Origin: Streptomyces olivaceoviridis
GTDB taxonomy: Bacteria; Actinomycetota; Actinomycetes; Streptomycetales; Streptomycetaceae
Reading direction: 5' to 3'
DNA: 64,000 bases
NCBI RefSeq assembly: GCF_014650115.1
Contig: NZ_BMUI01000013.1
Location: forward strand, 124,001 to 188,000
The translations under genes were made by a program, and so were the position numbers. The notes beneath the pieces were generated by a model. It was not told the DNA's origin and searched no databases. It saw nothing but the letters and a program-made list of their open reading frames with translations. Each line of letters begins with the position of its first letter. Position 1 is the stretch's first letter. This document shows, in pieces, positions 17,122 through 26,184 of the stretch.

Positions 17122-17568
17122 GTGACCGCGCATTCCCCGGACGCCACCGACTGGCGCATCCTCGACGTCCTCCAGCGCGACGGACGGGCCAGCTACGCCG
17201 AGCTGGCGCGGGCCGTGTCCATGTCGCCCAGCGCCGTCACCGAGCGGGTCCGGCGGCTGGAGGAGGCCGGTGTGATCCAGGGGTACGCGGCGGTGGTCGA
17301 CCCCGAGCGGCTGGGCCTGCCGATCCTGGCGTTCGTGCGGCTGCGCTATCCGAACGGCAACTACAAGCCGTTCCACGACCTGGTCGCGGCGACGCCCGAG
17401 ATCCTGGAGGCGCACCACGTCACGGGCGACGACTGCTTCGTCATCAAGGTCGCCGCGCGGTCGATGTCCCACCTGGAGGAGATCTCGGGACGGATCGGCG
17501 CGCTGGGCTCGGTGACCACCAGCGTCGTGTACTCGTCCCCGCTGCCCCGGCGCCCGCTGGGCCGCTAG
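17122..17568 (+). CDS. Lrp/AsnC family transcriptional regulator (second)
   Basis: A 148-aa regulator with an N-terminal helix-turn-helix (VLQRDGRASYAELARAVS, then SPSAVTERVRRLEEAG) and a RAM domain (APEIL-type ligand site, HHVTGDDCFVIKV). It is divergent from the rhodanese gene. The GTG at 17122 has no clear ribosome-binding site but TATCCA lies 6 nt upstream, so the mRNA may be leaderless. It is not a close duplicate of the AsnC gene at 6264. Confidence 0.88.
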   Translation: MTAHSPDATDWRILDVLQRDGRASYAELARAVSMSPSAVTERVRRLEEAGVIQGYAAVVDPERLGLPILAFVRLRYPNGNYKPFHDLVAATPEILEAHHVTGDDCFVIKVAARSMSHLEEISGRIGALGSVTTSVVYSSPLPRRPLGR

Positions 17569-17869
17569 ACCGCTCCCGCTGCCGCGACGGCCGGATCGGG
17601 GTCGACCCAGTGTGCGGTGTGATCGCTCACGGAGATCGACACTGATCATGTGAAGTTCCGCGGTTCCGGAAGGCGTTGGGGTGCTCAACGCCCTGGACGC
17701 CCGCCCGTTCCTCGGGCCGGCTTCGCCGGCATGGTCCGCCGGCCGCGTCTTCCGGATGCGCGCCGCCGCCGAGCGAGGTATGGCCCTTCGTCCTACGGTG
17801 GAAGTGGGGCCACCGCCGTGGCCGGTGGGGCCTCACCCCCCAGTCCGCGCGAACCGCGGGAGATTCCAG
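17569..17869. other. 301-bp gap with two hairpins
   Basis: No gene is evident. GGCGTTG/CAACGCC at 17672-17692 forms a 7-bp stem with a 7-nt loop, and GCCGGC-TTC-GCCGGC at 17716-17730 forms a tight 6-bp hairpin. The first could end transcription of the AsnC gene. The rest presumably carries the phosphoesterase promoter, which I could not pinpoint. Confidence 0.45.
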
Positions 17870-19222
17870 ATGACATCGGACACCACACCCTTGCACCAGA
17901 TAGACCATCTCGTGGTCCTCATGCTGGAAAACCGCTCCTTGGACAACATGCTCGGATTCCTCTACACCGACCAGGAAAACCGCTCGCCCTCCGGCGATGC
18001 CTTCGAGGGACTGACCGGCGCGGAGGCCAACCCCGACGGGAACGGCGGCAAGGTCACCGTCTTCCGGATCGACCCGGCCAAACCCGGGGCGTACTTCATG
18101 CCGGGCTCCATCCCCGGGGAGGAATTCGACCGGGTGAACGTCCAGTTGTTCGGCACGGAGCATCCGCCGGCCCCCACCCCCGACGCGACCAACGACGGCT
18201 TCGTCATCGACTACGCGCAGGTCTATCCGACGCGGAGCGGCAACTCTCCAGGCGTCACCGCGAGCGACATCATGGGCTGCTTCACCCCGGAAGGGGTGCC
18301 GGTCCTGTCCGGGCTGGCCCGGGGCTACGCGGTATGCGACCACTGGTACTGCTCGGTTCCCACCCAGACCCTGCCCAACCGGGCTTTCGCCCTTGCCGGG
18401 ACCAGCCTGGGCTACCTGCTCGACAAGACCAGTCTGAAACTCGCGGAACAAACGAAGAAACCCATGTTCGACACGCCGAGCATCTTCGGTCGACTCGGTG
18501 ACACAATCGACTGGATGGTCTACGGGTACAACAAGTGGCCGAAGACCATGGCTGATTTCCCCGACACCCAGCAGGCCGACAGGAGTCACTTCGGCCAGTT
18601 CATGGACTTCACGAACGCGGCTGCCAACGGCCGACTGCCCGCGTTCACCTTCCTGGAGCCGTCGTGGGGCAACACGGGAAACAGCCAGCACCCCAACGAT
18701 GACGTGGCTTTGGGCGAGCATCTCGTGTACGACACGTATCAGGCCCTGCGCCGCGGACCGGACTGGGCGAGGACCTTGCTGGTCGTGACCTACGACGAGC
18801 ACGGCGGCTGTTACGACCACGTACCTCCGCCCGCCGGCGCGACGCCACCCGACGACATCAAGGGAGTGGAGTTCGACTTCGACTTCACCCGGTTCGGGGT
18901 ACGCGTGCCCACGGTGCTGGTTTCGCCCCTCATCAAGCCCGGGACCGTCTTCCGCGTCCCCGACGGCAGCGTGCCGCTGGACCACACGTCGCTGCTCAAG
19001 ACGATCGAACAGAGATGGGCCGTGGAGCCACTGACGGGTCGTGACGCCGCCGCCCCCGGCATCGGGGACGTCCTGACCCTGGAACAACCACGCGATGACG
19101 ATCCGCTGTCCGATGTCCTCGTCCCCGTTTCCAAGGGCAGCAACCCCGCCCGGACCCAGACTTCGCACCTCGACGCCGCGTACAACAGCCTCGTCGCCGC
19201 GAACCTCATCCCGAAAATGTGA
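17870..19222 (+). CDS. phospholipase C-type phosphoesterase, no export signal
   Basis: A 450-aa member of the phosphoesterase/phospholipase C family (relatives of acid phosphatase AcpA and PlcN). The family metal/nucleophile motif LENRSLDNMLGF is at residues 19-30, with later VCDHWYCSVPTQTLPNR (155-171) and VTYDEHGGCYDHVPPP (306-321). Most relatives carry a Tat signal; here the metal site begins at residue 12 and no signal is present, so the enzyme is probably cytoplasmic. GGGAGATTCCAG precedes the ATG. The next gene starts 28 bp downstream, suggesting one transcript. Confidence 0.85.
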   Translation: MTSDTTPLHQIDHLVVLMLENRSLDNMLGFLYTDQENRSPSGDAFEGLTGAEANPDGNGGKVTVFRIDPAKPGAYFMPGSIPGEEFDRVNVQLFGTEHPPAPTPDATNDGFVIDYAQVYPTRSGNSPGVTASDIMGCFTPEGVPVLSGLARGYAVCDHWYCSVPTQTLPNRAFALAGTSLGYLLDKTSLKLAEQTKKPMFDTPSIFGRLGDTIDWMVYGYNKWPKTMADFPDTQQADRSHFGQFMDFTNAAANGRLPAFTFLEPSWGNTGNSQHPNDDVALGEHLVYDTYQALRRGPDWARTLLVVTYDEHGGCYDHVPPPAGATPPDDIKGVEFDFDFTRFGVRVPTVLVSPLIKPGTVFRVPDGSVPLDHTSLLKTIEQRWAVEPLTGRDAAAPGIGDVLTLEQPRDDDPLSDVLVPVSKGSNPARTQTSHLDAAYNSLVAANLIPKM

Positions 19223-19250
19223 ATGCCGACGCTCGCCGTGGAGGGTCGAC

Positions 19251-21836
19251 ATGGGGACACGCCCGCTACCGACCCGGGATCACCACCTCAGGCTCAGGCT
19301 CAAGCTCAAGCGAATGAGACAGGTGGTGTGCACCCAGAAGTCCGCCATCCGAGTGCTTCAGATACTCACTGTGGGGATCGCACTGACCGTACTCTGGATG
19401 CTCATTGAAACGTTCCTCGGTGATTCGAAGAACGGTAAGGGAGCTTCGATCATCGGCGTGCTCGGCGCGCTGCTTCTCGCATTTCTGGCACTGGCGAGTC
19501 CGGGAGCCCTCGAAGAGCTGTCGTTCGGTCCATTCAAGGTACGATGGCGGATCACCAGGATTGAAGCCACGCTTGAGTCGATCCAGTTGGCCGTCATCGG
19601 CTTGCTCAGCCGCCACGAGCGCAGCCATCTGAGGAAACTGGCCGGCAAAGGTGACGATTCGGTGCAGTACAGGTGGGAGATGTACCGGGAGTTGGTACGC
19701 CTCCAGCACCTGGGATATCTGAAGCCTCGCGCCGGTCTGCCGGATCTGCCAGACCTGAGAAACGCGATGGAATCCGAAGACGGATTCTTCCCTCTGAAAA
19801 AATATCTTCAAATAACGAAGATGGGTGAGAAGTACCTACAGCTCTACAGGGAGTCGGTCAAACCGATAACGGTCTACTCGGATGGCGAAGTCAAGATCGG
19901 CGGCGAGAAGCGCGGCAAGGCCAAGGACTGGCGCGACGTCGTCGAGAAGGCCATGGACGCCGGCTGGATCAAGGAACCGGACGTCGAGGACGTGACCTGG
20001 GTGGGCGGCGAACCAGACAGCTTGCTGCCCAAGGAGGCTCGCATGGGCGCGGACATGGGTGCGGTCGCCCGCCCGAACGGCACGACCTTCCGCGTCTGGG
20101 CCCCGCACGCAAAGGGCGTGGAGGTGGCCGGATCGTTCGACGGGTGGGCGGCGAGACATCCGATGGCCATGGACGGCGGCGGATGCTGGTCCACTCAACT
20201 GGACGTCGCCGGGCCGGGCGACGAGTACAAGTACGTCGTGACCAGCCGGAGCGGCGAGCGGTGGAAGATCGACCCGCGTGCGCGCCGGCTGACCAGCTCG
20301 ACGGAAACGGGGAATGCGGTGATCGACGCCGCGGACTTCGCATGGGGCGCACATCCGTGGCGGTCCCCGGGCTGGGACGAACTCGTCATCTACGAGGTGC
20401 ACGTCGGCACCTTCAACCGCACCTCCGCCGACCGACCCGGCCGGTTTTCGGGCGTGGTTGAGAAGCTGGAGGAACTGGCCGAACTCGGCGTCACCGCGAT
20501 CGAGCTCATGCCAGTCACCGAGTACGCCGGTGAGACGTCCTTGGGCTACAACCCCGTGACGGCTTTCGCGGTGGCGGGCGACTACGGGTCCCCCACCGAC
20601 TTCAAGACGCTGGTCAGCGCGGCTCACCAGCACGGTCTGGCGGTGCTGCTCGATGTCGTTTACAACCACTTCGGCTGGGCCGATCTCGACGCCGGGCTGC
20701 GACGCTTCGACGGCTGGTACGAGAACGACGGCGACGGCATCTACTTCTACAACGACTGGCGCCGCAGCACCCCGTGGGGCGACACGCGTCCCGACTACGG
20801 CAGACCCGAGGTCCGCCAGTACCTGCGCGACAGTGCGCTGTCCTGGCTGGAGGAGTACCGCGTGGACGGCCTGCGCTGGGACGCCACCGCGTACATCCGC
20901 AACGTCGACGGCGGCGACGACCGGGGCAAGGACCTGGCCGACGGCTGGCGTCTGCTCCGTGAGGTCAACGATGAGATCAATGCCCGCCAGCCCTGGAAGG
21001 CAAGCATCGCGGAGGACCTGCGCGACGACCCCTGGATCACCACTGGCACCCCGGAGGGCGCCGGATTCGACTCCCAGTGGGACGCGGGCTTCTGCCATGC
21101 GCTCCGCGCGGCGCTCACGGCCGTGGACGACGCGGACCGCGACATGAACCAGGTACGCCACGCGATCGAGCATCGTCTCGATGGCCGTGCGCTCGCCCGG
21201 GTCGTCTACACCGAGTCCCACGACGACGTGACAGATGGCAAGGGCCGCGTCCCCGCGGCTGTCTGTCCTGGGGACGCTGAAGGTCTGCACGCCAAGAAGC
21301 GGGCCACGCTCGGCGCCGCCGCCGTCATGACCGCGCCTGGCATTCCGATGATCTTCCAGGGACAGGAGTTCCTCGAGACCAGGCCGTTCGACGACCGCAC
21401 CCCGCTCGACTGGGCCGGGCGGGAACGCCATGCCGGCATCGTGCGGATGTACCGCGATCTCATCGCCCTGCGGCGCAACCGCACTTACACCACTGCCGGC
21501 CTGAGAGGCGATCAGGTGCATGTGTACCACTGCAACGACACCGCCAAGGTCATCGCCTTCCACCGCTATGCCCAGGGCGGTCCGGGCGACAGTACCGTCG
21601 TCGTCCTCAACTTCGGTGACAACGACTACGACGACTACCGGCTGGGGTTGCCGGGGCCGGGACTCTGGCGAGTACGGTTCCACAGCGACTCGACGGAGTA
21701 CGACTCCCAGTTCAAGGGGTCACCCAGCCACGACGTCACAGCGGACGACGCAGAGCTGGACGGGCTGCCCTGGGCGGGCAAGATAGGCATCGGTCGCTAC
21801 AGCGCCGTCATCCTGTCCCAGGATCGGTCACGATAG
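19251..21836 (+). CDS. membrane/winged-helix-like domain fused to a GH13 glucan enzyme
   Basis: An 861-aa fusion. Residues 32-56 and 66-84 are hydrophobic helices. Residues about 120-200 (LLSRHERSHLRKLAG, YRELVRLQHLGYL, YLQITKMGEKYLQLYRE) look like a winged-helix domain of the kind attached to membrane-anchored signalling proteins. From about 272 follow a CBM48-like domain (TTFRVWAPHAKGVEVAGSFDGW) and a GH13 barrel with all catalytic residues: DVVYNH (468-473), nucleophile D544 in LRWDA, acid E588 in IAED, and SHDD (656-659). It most resembles glycogen branching or related glucan enzymes. GGAGGG precedes the ATG at 19251. See also the internal start at 20031-20045. Confidence 0.8.
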   Translation: MGTRPLPTRDHHLRLRLKLKRMRQVVCTQKSAIRVLQILTVGIALTVLWMLIETFLGDSKNGKGASIIGVLGALLLAFLALASPGALEELSFGPFKVRWRITRIEATLESIQLAVIGLLSRHERSHLRKLAGKGDDSVQYRWEMYRELVRLQHLGYLKPRAGLPDLPDLRNAMESEDGFFPLKKYLQITKMGEKYLQLYRESVKPITVYSDGEVKIGGEKRGKAKDWRDVVEKAMDAGWIKEPDVEDVTWVGGEPDSLLPKEARMGADMGAVARPNGTTFRVWAPHAKGVEVAGSFDGWAARHPMAMDGGGCWSTQLDVAGPGDEYKYVVTSRSGERWKIDPRARRLTSSTETGNAVIDAADFAWGAHPWRSPGWDELVIYEVHVGTFNRTSADRPGRFSGVVEKLEELAELGVTAIELMPVTEYAGETSLGYNPVTAFAVAGDYGSPTDFKTLVSAAHQHGLAVLLDVVYNHFGWADLDAGLRRFDGWYENDGDGIYFYNDWRRSTPWGDTRPDYGRPEVRQYLRDSALSWLEEYRVDGLRWDATAYIRNVDGGDDRGKDLADGWRLLREVNDEINARQPWKASIAEDLRDDPWITTGTPEGAGFDSQWDAGFCHALRAALTAVDDADRDMNQVRHAIEHRLDGRALARVVYTESHDDVTDGKGRVPAAVCPGDAEGLHAKKRATLGAAAVMTAPGIPMIFQGQEFLETRPFDDRTPLDWAGRERHAGIVRMYRDLIALRRNRTYTTAGLRGDQVHVYHCNDTAKVIAFHRYAQGGPGDSTVVVLNFGDNDYDDYRLGLPGPGLWRVRFHSDSTEYDSQFKGSPSHDVTADDAELDGLPWAGKIGIGRYSAVILSQDRSR
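19281..19312 (+). repeat. hexanucleotide repeat within the fusion gene
   Basis: Around 19285-19312 the hexamer CTCAGG/CTCAAG is repeated four to five times and encodes the basic/hydrophobic alternation LRLRLKLK just before the first membrane helix. Slippage here would change length in steps of two residues without a frameshift. Confidence 0.55.
20031..20045 (+). promoter_or_regulatory. internal ribosome-binding site and ATG at the GH13 border
   Basis: AAGGAGG at 20031-20037 is a near-perfect Shine-Dalgarno sequence and stands 5 nt before the in-frame ATG at 20043 (Met265 of the fusion). That ATG lies just before the CBM48/GH13 part. A 597-aa soluble GH13 enzyme could therefore be made from the same mRNA in addition to the membrane form. 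Confidence 0.6.
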
Positions 21837-21926
21837 GCAGCCGCCGTGCGACGACACGGAGACAGGTGACGCATCCGTCCGGACCGGCGGCACCGAGCCG
21901 GCCGCCAGGTGCCTGCTGGCCAGCCG

Positions 21927-24917
21927 TCAGACGCCCCGCTGCCGCAACGTCGAGCCCGAGCGGTCCTTGACGACCTCCAGCTGGGCGTGTATTCGGCGGC
22001 GCAGGTCGGGCACATGGCTGACGATGCCGACGCTGCGGTCGCGTTCGCGCAGGGAGTCCAGGACGTCCAAGACCTCGTCCAGGGTCTGGTCGTCCAGGCT
22101 GCCGAAGCCCTCGTCGATGAAGAGGGTGTCCAGGCGGACGCCGCCCGCCTCGTCGGTGACGACGTCGGCGAGGCCGAGCGCGAGCGCGAGGGAGGCGAAG
22201 AAGGTCTCGCCGCCGGACAGGGTGGCGGTGTCCCGTTCCCGTCCGGTCCAGGCGTCGACCACGTGCAGTCCCAGCCCGGAGCGCCCGCGCCCGGTGCGGT
22301 CGTCGGAGTGGACGAGGGTGTAGCGGCCCGACGACATGCGCTGGAGGCGGACGGTCGCGGCGGCGGCGACCTGCTCCAGACGGGCCGCCAGGACGTACGA
22401 CTCCAGGCGCATCCGGCGTTCGTTGTCGGCGGAGGTGCCCGCGGTGAGGGCGGCGAGCCGGGCCACCCGGTCGTACTCCTCGCGCAGCGGGCCGAGCCGG
22501 CGTACGGCCTGGGCCGCCCGGGCGGAGAGGCGGTCGAGCTGCGCGCAGCAGCGGGCGGCGGCGTCACGCGCGGAGGCCGCCTCGCGCAGCCGCCGTTCCG
22601 CGGCGGAAGCGGTCCGCTCGGCCGTGGCCGGGTCGGCGGGCGGCTGCTGGGCAGCCGCCGCGGTGCCGGGCTCGGCGAGGACCGCGCGGACGGCCGCCTC
22701 CTCCTGCTGCCAGGCGTCCAGGCGGTGCTGGAGTTCACGGTGGGCGGCCGGGTCCAGGAGGGCCGCGGCGGCGGCCTGCGGGGTGTCGAAACCGGCCCGG
22801 TAGGCGGCGTCGGCGAGGCGGGCGTCGGCGTCCTTCAGCCGCTGGGCGGCGTCCTCGGCGGCGCGCACGGCGGCGGCGGCCTCGGTGAACAGGGCCGCCC
22901 GCCGCTCCAGCTGGGCGGCACGTGCGGCCACGCTGTCGGCGCTGCCCCGGGCCTGCGCCAACTCCGCTCGCAGCTGCGCCTGTTCGCGCTCCAGGGTGTC
23001 GCGGCGGGTGAGCCGGGAGGCTGCCCGTACGGCGGCCTGCTGGCGGTCGGCGAGCCGCTGCTCGCGCTCCCCCTCGGCGCGCCGCAGCTCCTCCTGGGCG
23101 GGGTGCAGCGCGGAGGCCGCGCGGCGGGCGCGGGCGTACTCCTGCTCCAGTCGGTCCGCCTCGGTGGCGAGTTCGCCGGTGGGCGTGTCGCCGGCCTCGG
23201 CGGTGGCGGCGGCCAGGGCCTCGCGGAGGTGGCCGAGACGCCGCTCGTCCTCGGTGTGCCGCTCCTCGGCCCGCCGGCAGACGGCGAGGGCCTGGTCCTC
23301 GGCCTCGCGGTCGACGTGTCCGGCGACCTTGCGGGCGGGGGCGGGGTGTTCGGTGGCTCCGCAGACCGCGCAGGGCTCGCCGTCGGTGAGATGGGCGGCC
23401 AGTTCGGCGGCGATGCCGTTCAGGCGCTGTTCCTTGACGTCGAGCCAGTGGGCGCGGGCGTCGAGGGCACGCTGCCGCGCGGCATCCGCCTGCTGCTGGG
23501 CCCGTTCGAGGTCGGCGGCGAGCTGGTCGCGGGTGCGGGCCGCGTCGAGCCGGCGCCGCATGGGGGCGCGCTGGACGGCGAGCTGTTCGGCGCGGGTGGC
23601 CGCCTCCTGGGCGGCGTCGACGCGGGTCTGGAGGGCCGCGCGGACGCCGTCCCAGTCGGCGAGCCAGGCCTCGGCCTCGCTCAGGACGTCCTCGTCGGCG
23701 CGCTCCTGCCGGTCGAGTCCGGCCCGCTCCTCGGCGACTTCGGCGAGCCTTCGTTCGGCGCGCCGGGCCGCGTCCAGGCCGCCCAGTTCCTCGGCGGCGC
23801 GGCGGGCGGCGGCGGCGAGTCCGCCCGCGCCCGCGTCGGCGTGGGAGTCGGGCAGCAGTCCGCGCGCGTGTGCCTCGGCCGCGGTGGCCCGGCGGTGTTC
23901 CGCCTCGGTGGCGTCCCACAGCTCCAGGGCGGGCGCGACCGCCTCCGCCTTGCGGGCGCGCTCCATGCGCTGCTGGGCCTCGCGGTGGGCGCCGGACCGC
24001 TCCTGGAGGCGCTCGGCACGCTGCCGGGCCTCGGTGAACCGGGCCTGGAGGCGCGCGAGTTCGCGTGTGTCGTCCAGGGCTCGGCGGGCCGCGGCGTGGG
24101 CGGACTCGGCGGCGGAGAGCCGGCAGTGGGCGACGGTGAGGCGTTCCCGGGCGGTGCTGCGGGCCACGGCGGCGGCGCCGAGGACGGCCCCGGCCAGTCC
24201 CGGGTCGCCCGGGGCCAGGTCGGGCAGCTCCATGGCGTCGTCGGCCTCCTGCTGCATGCGGTGGGCGTCGGCGAGCAGCGCCGTGTCGCCCTCGCGCACG
24301 CGTGCCTCGGTGGCGCGGCGGCGTTCGGCGAGGCGCTTCTCGACGTCGGCGAAGCGCTGGGTGTCGAAGAGGCGGCCGAGGAGCCTGCCGCGGGCCTCGG
24401 CGTCGGCGCGCAGGAAGCGGGCGAAGTCGCCCTGGGGCAGCAGGACGACCTGGCAGAACTGCTCCCGGCTCATGCCGAGCAGCTGGGTGATCTCCTCGCC
24501 GATCTCCTGGTGGGAGCGGCTGCGGTCCGTCCAGACGCCGGCCGTGCCGTCGTACTCGCGCAGCCAGGTCTGGGCCTTGTCGACGGTCGTGCCCGTGCCC
24601 CGCAGCTTGGGGCGCTCCCACGGGGGCTGCCGGGTGATCTCCAGCCGGCGTCCGGCGACGGTGAGTTCGAGACGGACCTCGGTGCGGGTGCCCGGCCGGG
24701 CGTGGTCGCTGCGCAGGGTCATGCCCTGGCCGCTCTGCCGGGCGCCGGGAACGGAGCCGTAGAGGGCGTAGCAGACGGCGTCCAGGACGGAGGTCTTGCC
24801 GGCGCCGGTGGGGCCGTGCAGCAGGAACAGTCCGGCGGCGGACAGGGCGTCGAAGTCGACGCTCTGGGCGCCCCCGAAGGGCCCGAAGGCGGTGATGTCG
24901 AGCCGGTGCAGCCTCAC
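21927..24917 (-). CDS. sbcC: SbcC-like nuclease ATPase subunit (SMC family)
   Basis: A 996-aa AAA/SMC ATPase, the partner of SbcD in the Mre11-Rad50-type nuclease that opens DNA hairpins and blocked ends. The Walker A motif HGPTGAGKTS is at 34-43. Two long alanine/arginine/glutamate-rich coiled coils flank a zinc hook with Cys516 and Cys519 (GEPCAVCGATEHP). The C-terminal part has the signature LSGGETFFASLALALGLADVV and Walker B with LFIDEGFGSLD. The GTG start overlaps the sbcD stop (GTGA), so the two are translationally coupled. Confidence 0.95.
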   Translation of the reverse strand: MRLHRLDITAFGPFGGAQSVDFDALSAAGLFLLHGPTGAGKTSVLDAVCYALYGSVPGARQSGQGMTLRSDHARPGTRTEVRLELTVAGRRLEITRQPPWERPKLRGTGTTVDKAQTWLREYDGTAGVWTDRSRSHQEIGEEITQLLGMSREQFCQVVLLPQGDFARFLRADAEARGRLLGRLFDTQRFADVEKRLAERRRATEARVREGDTALLADAHRMQQEADDAMELPDLAPGDPGLAGAVLGAAAVARSTARERLTVAHCRLSAAESAHAAARRALDDTRELARLQARFTEARQRAERLQERSGAHREAQQRMERARKAEAVAPALELWDATEAEHRRATAAEAHARGLLPDSHADAGAGGLAAAARRAAEELGGLDAARRAERRLAEVAEERAGLDRQERADEDVLSEAEAWLADWDGVRAALQTRVDAAQEAATRAEQLAVQRAPMRRRLDAARTRDQLAADLERAQQQADAARQRALDARAHWLDVKEQRLNGIAAELAAHLTDGEPCAVCGATEHPAPARKVAGHVDREAEDQALAVCRRAEERHTEDERRLGHLREALAAATAEAGDTPTGELATEADRLEQEYARARRAASALHPAQEELRRAEGEREQRLADRQQAAVRAASRLTRRDTLEREQAQLRAELAQARGSADSVAARAAQLERRAALFTEAAAAVRAAEDAAQRLKDADARLADAAYRAGFDTPQAAAAALLDPAAHRELQHRLDAWQQEEAAVRAVLAEPGTAAAAQQPPADPATAERTASAAERRLREAASARDAAARCCAQLDRLSARAAQAVRRLGPLREEYDRVARLAALTAGTSADNERRMRLESYVLAARLEQVAAAATVRLQRMSSGRYTLVHSDDRTGRGRSGLGLHVVDAWTGRERDTATLSGGETFFASLALALGLADVVTDEAGGVRLDTLFIDEGFGSLDDQTLDEVLDVLDSLRERDRSVGIVSHVPDLRRRIHAQLEVVKDRSGSTLRQRGV

Positions 24918-26077
24918 CGGGCCACCTCCCGCACGGCGTCGTCGGCGCGCACGGCGTCGAACGCCTCGCGCAGCACGGCCGCCTCGTGCTCGTCGGGTCC
25001 GGCGCCGCGCACGTGGGCGACGAAGTCCTGGGCGATCTGCTGGTCGCTGCGGCCGGCGAGGCGGCGGGCGTACGACACCTGGGGGTCGTCCGGGGCGCGC
25101 TCGGGGGCGAAGACCAGGCTGAGGGTGTGCGGGAAGCGCTCGGTGAGCCGGGCCATGGGGTCGGCCGGGCGGACGGGGTCGGTGAGGGTGGCCTCGATCC
25201 AGGCGTCCTCGTGACGGGTCAGCTCCGGATCGGCGAGGAGGTCGTCGAGAGCGCCGCTGATACGGGCGAGCGGGCGGGGCACCGGGCAGTCGACGCGTTC
25301 GGCGGTGACGGATCCGTCCGCGTCCAGGTCGATCAGCCACATGCTCTTGCGGTGGCCGGCCTCGGAGAAGGAGTAGGCGAGCGGCGAGCCGGAGTAGCGC
25401 ACGCGCTCGGTGATGGTCTGGCAGCCGTGCAGATGCCCGAGCGCCACGTAGTCGACGCCGTCGAAGACGCCGGCCGGTACGGCGGCGACCCCGCCGACGG
25501 TGATGTCCCGCTCGCTGTCGCTGGCCTGGCCGCCGGTGACGAAGGCGTGGGCGAGGACGACGGAACGCGTGCCCCGCGCGCGGGTGGCGAGGTCGGCGCG
25601 GACGCGGTCCATGGCGGCGCCCAGCACGGCCTCGTGGCCGGCCTTGTCGACGCCGAACTCGTCCTTGACCAGGGCCGGTTCCAGGTACGGCAGGCCGTAG
25701 AAGGCGACGTCCCCGTGGGTGTCCCGGAGCACGACCGGCGTGCCGGCGGCGGACGGCTCGGTGCGCAGGTGGATGCCCGCGCGGCCGATGAGCCCGGCGC
25801 CGACGCCGAGGCGGCGGGCCGAGTCGTGGTTGCCGGAGACCATCACCGTGGGCACGCCGAGGTCCGCGAGGCGGTGCAGGGCGGTGTCGAACAGCTCGAT
25901 CGCGGGGAGCGGGGGCACCGCTCGGTCGTACACGTCGCCCGACACGACCACCGCGTCCACCTCGCGCTCACGCACGGTGGCGACGAGGTGACCGATGAAC
26001 TCGGCCTGGGCCCCGAGCAGGTTCACCCGGTGGAAGGCCCGGCCGAGGTGCCAGTCGGACGTGTGCAGGACTCTCAT
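24914..26077 (-). CDS. sbcD: SbcD-like exonuclease (Mre11 family)
   Basis: A 387-aa metallophosphoesterase nuclease. Metal-site motifs are DWHLGR (residues 8-13), SGDVYDR, GNHDS and GHLHGCQ, the standard Mre11/SbcD set. With SbcC it processes double-strand ends and hairpins. TAGTCT lies 8 nt before the ATG, consistent with a leaderless transcript. It is the first gene of the sbcDC operon. Confidence 0.95.
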   Translation of the reverse strand: MRVLHTSDWHLGRAFHRVNLLGAQAEFIGHLVATVREREVDAVVVSGDVYDRAVPPLPAIELFDTALHRLADLGVPTVMVSGNHDSARRLGVGAGLIGRAGIHLRTEPSAAGTPVVLRDTHGDVAFYGLPYLEPALVKDEFGVDKAGHEAVLGAAMDRVRADLATRARGTRSVVLAHAFVTGGQASDSERDITVGGVAAVPAGVFDGVDYVALGHLHGCQTITERVRYSGSPLAYSFSEAGHRKSMWLIDLDADGSVTAERVDCPVPRPLARISGALDDLLADPELTRHEDAWIEATLTDPVRPADPMARLTERFPHTLSLVFAPERAPDDPQVSYARRLAGRSDQQIAQDFVAHVRGAGPDEHEAAVLREAFDAVRADDAVREVAR

Positions 26078-26184
26078 GATCCCCGAGACTAACGGCCGGG
26101 TCTGACATCACGGGCGGTTACTCCCGTACCAGCCCGTCACGACCGGCACCGCGCAGGCCCGTTATGCCCGATTCACTCCAATTA

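Noticed and set aside
17672..17692. tRNA or other structured RNA in the gap before the phosphoesterase gene
   Set aside because: Only a simple hairpin is seen; no cloverleaf or TTCGAATC-like T-loop could be found.
19836..21683. 615-residue minus-strand frame opposite the GH13 domain
   Set aside because: No recognisable domain; the plus-strand GH13 catalytic motifs are complete.
21909..25214. A 1101-residue open frame antisense to sbcC
   Set aside because: High-GC DNA keeps opposite frames open; the protein is glycine/valine-rich with no domain, while sbcC on the minus strand has all family motifs.
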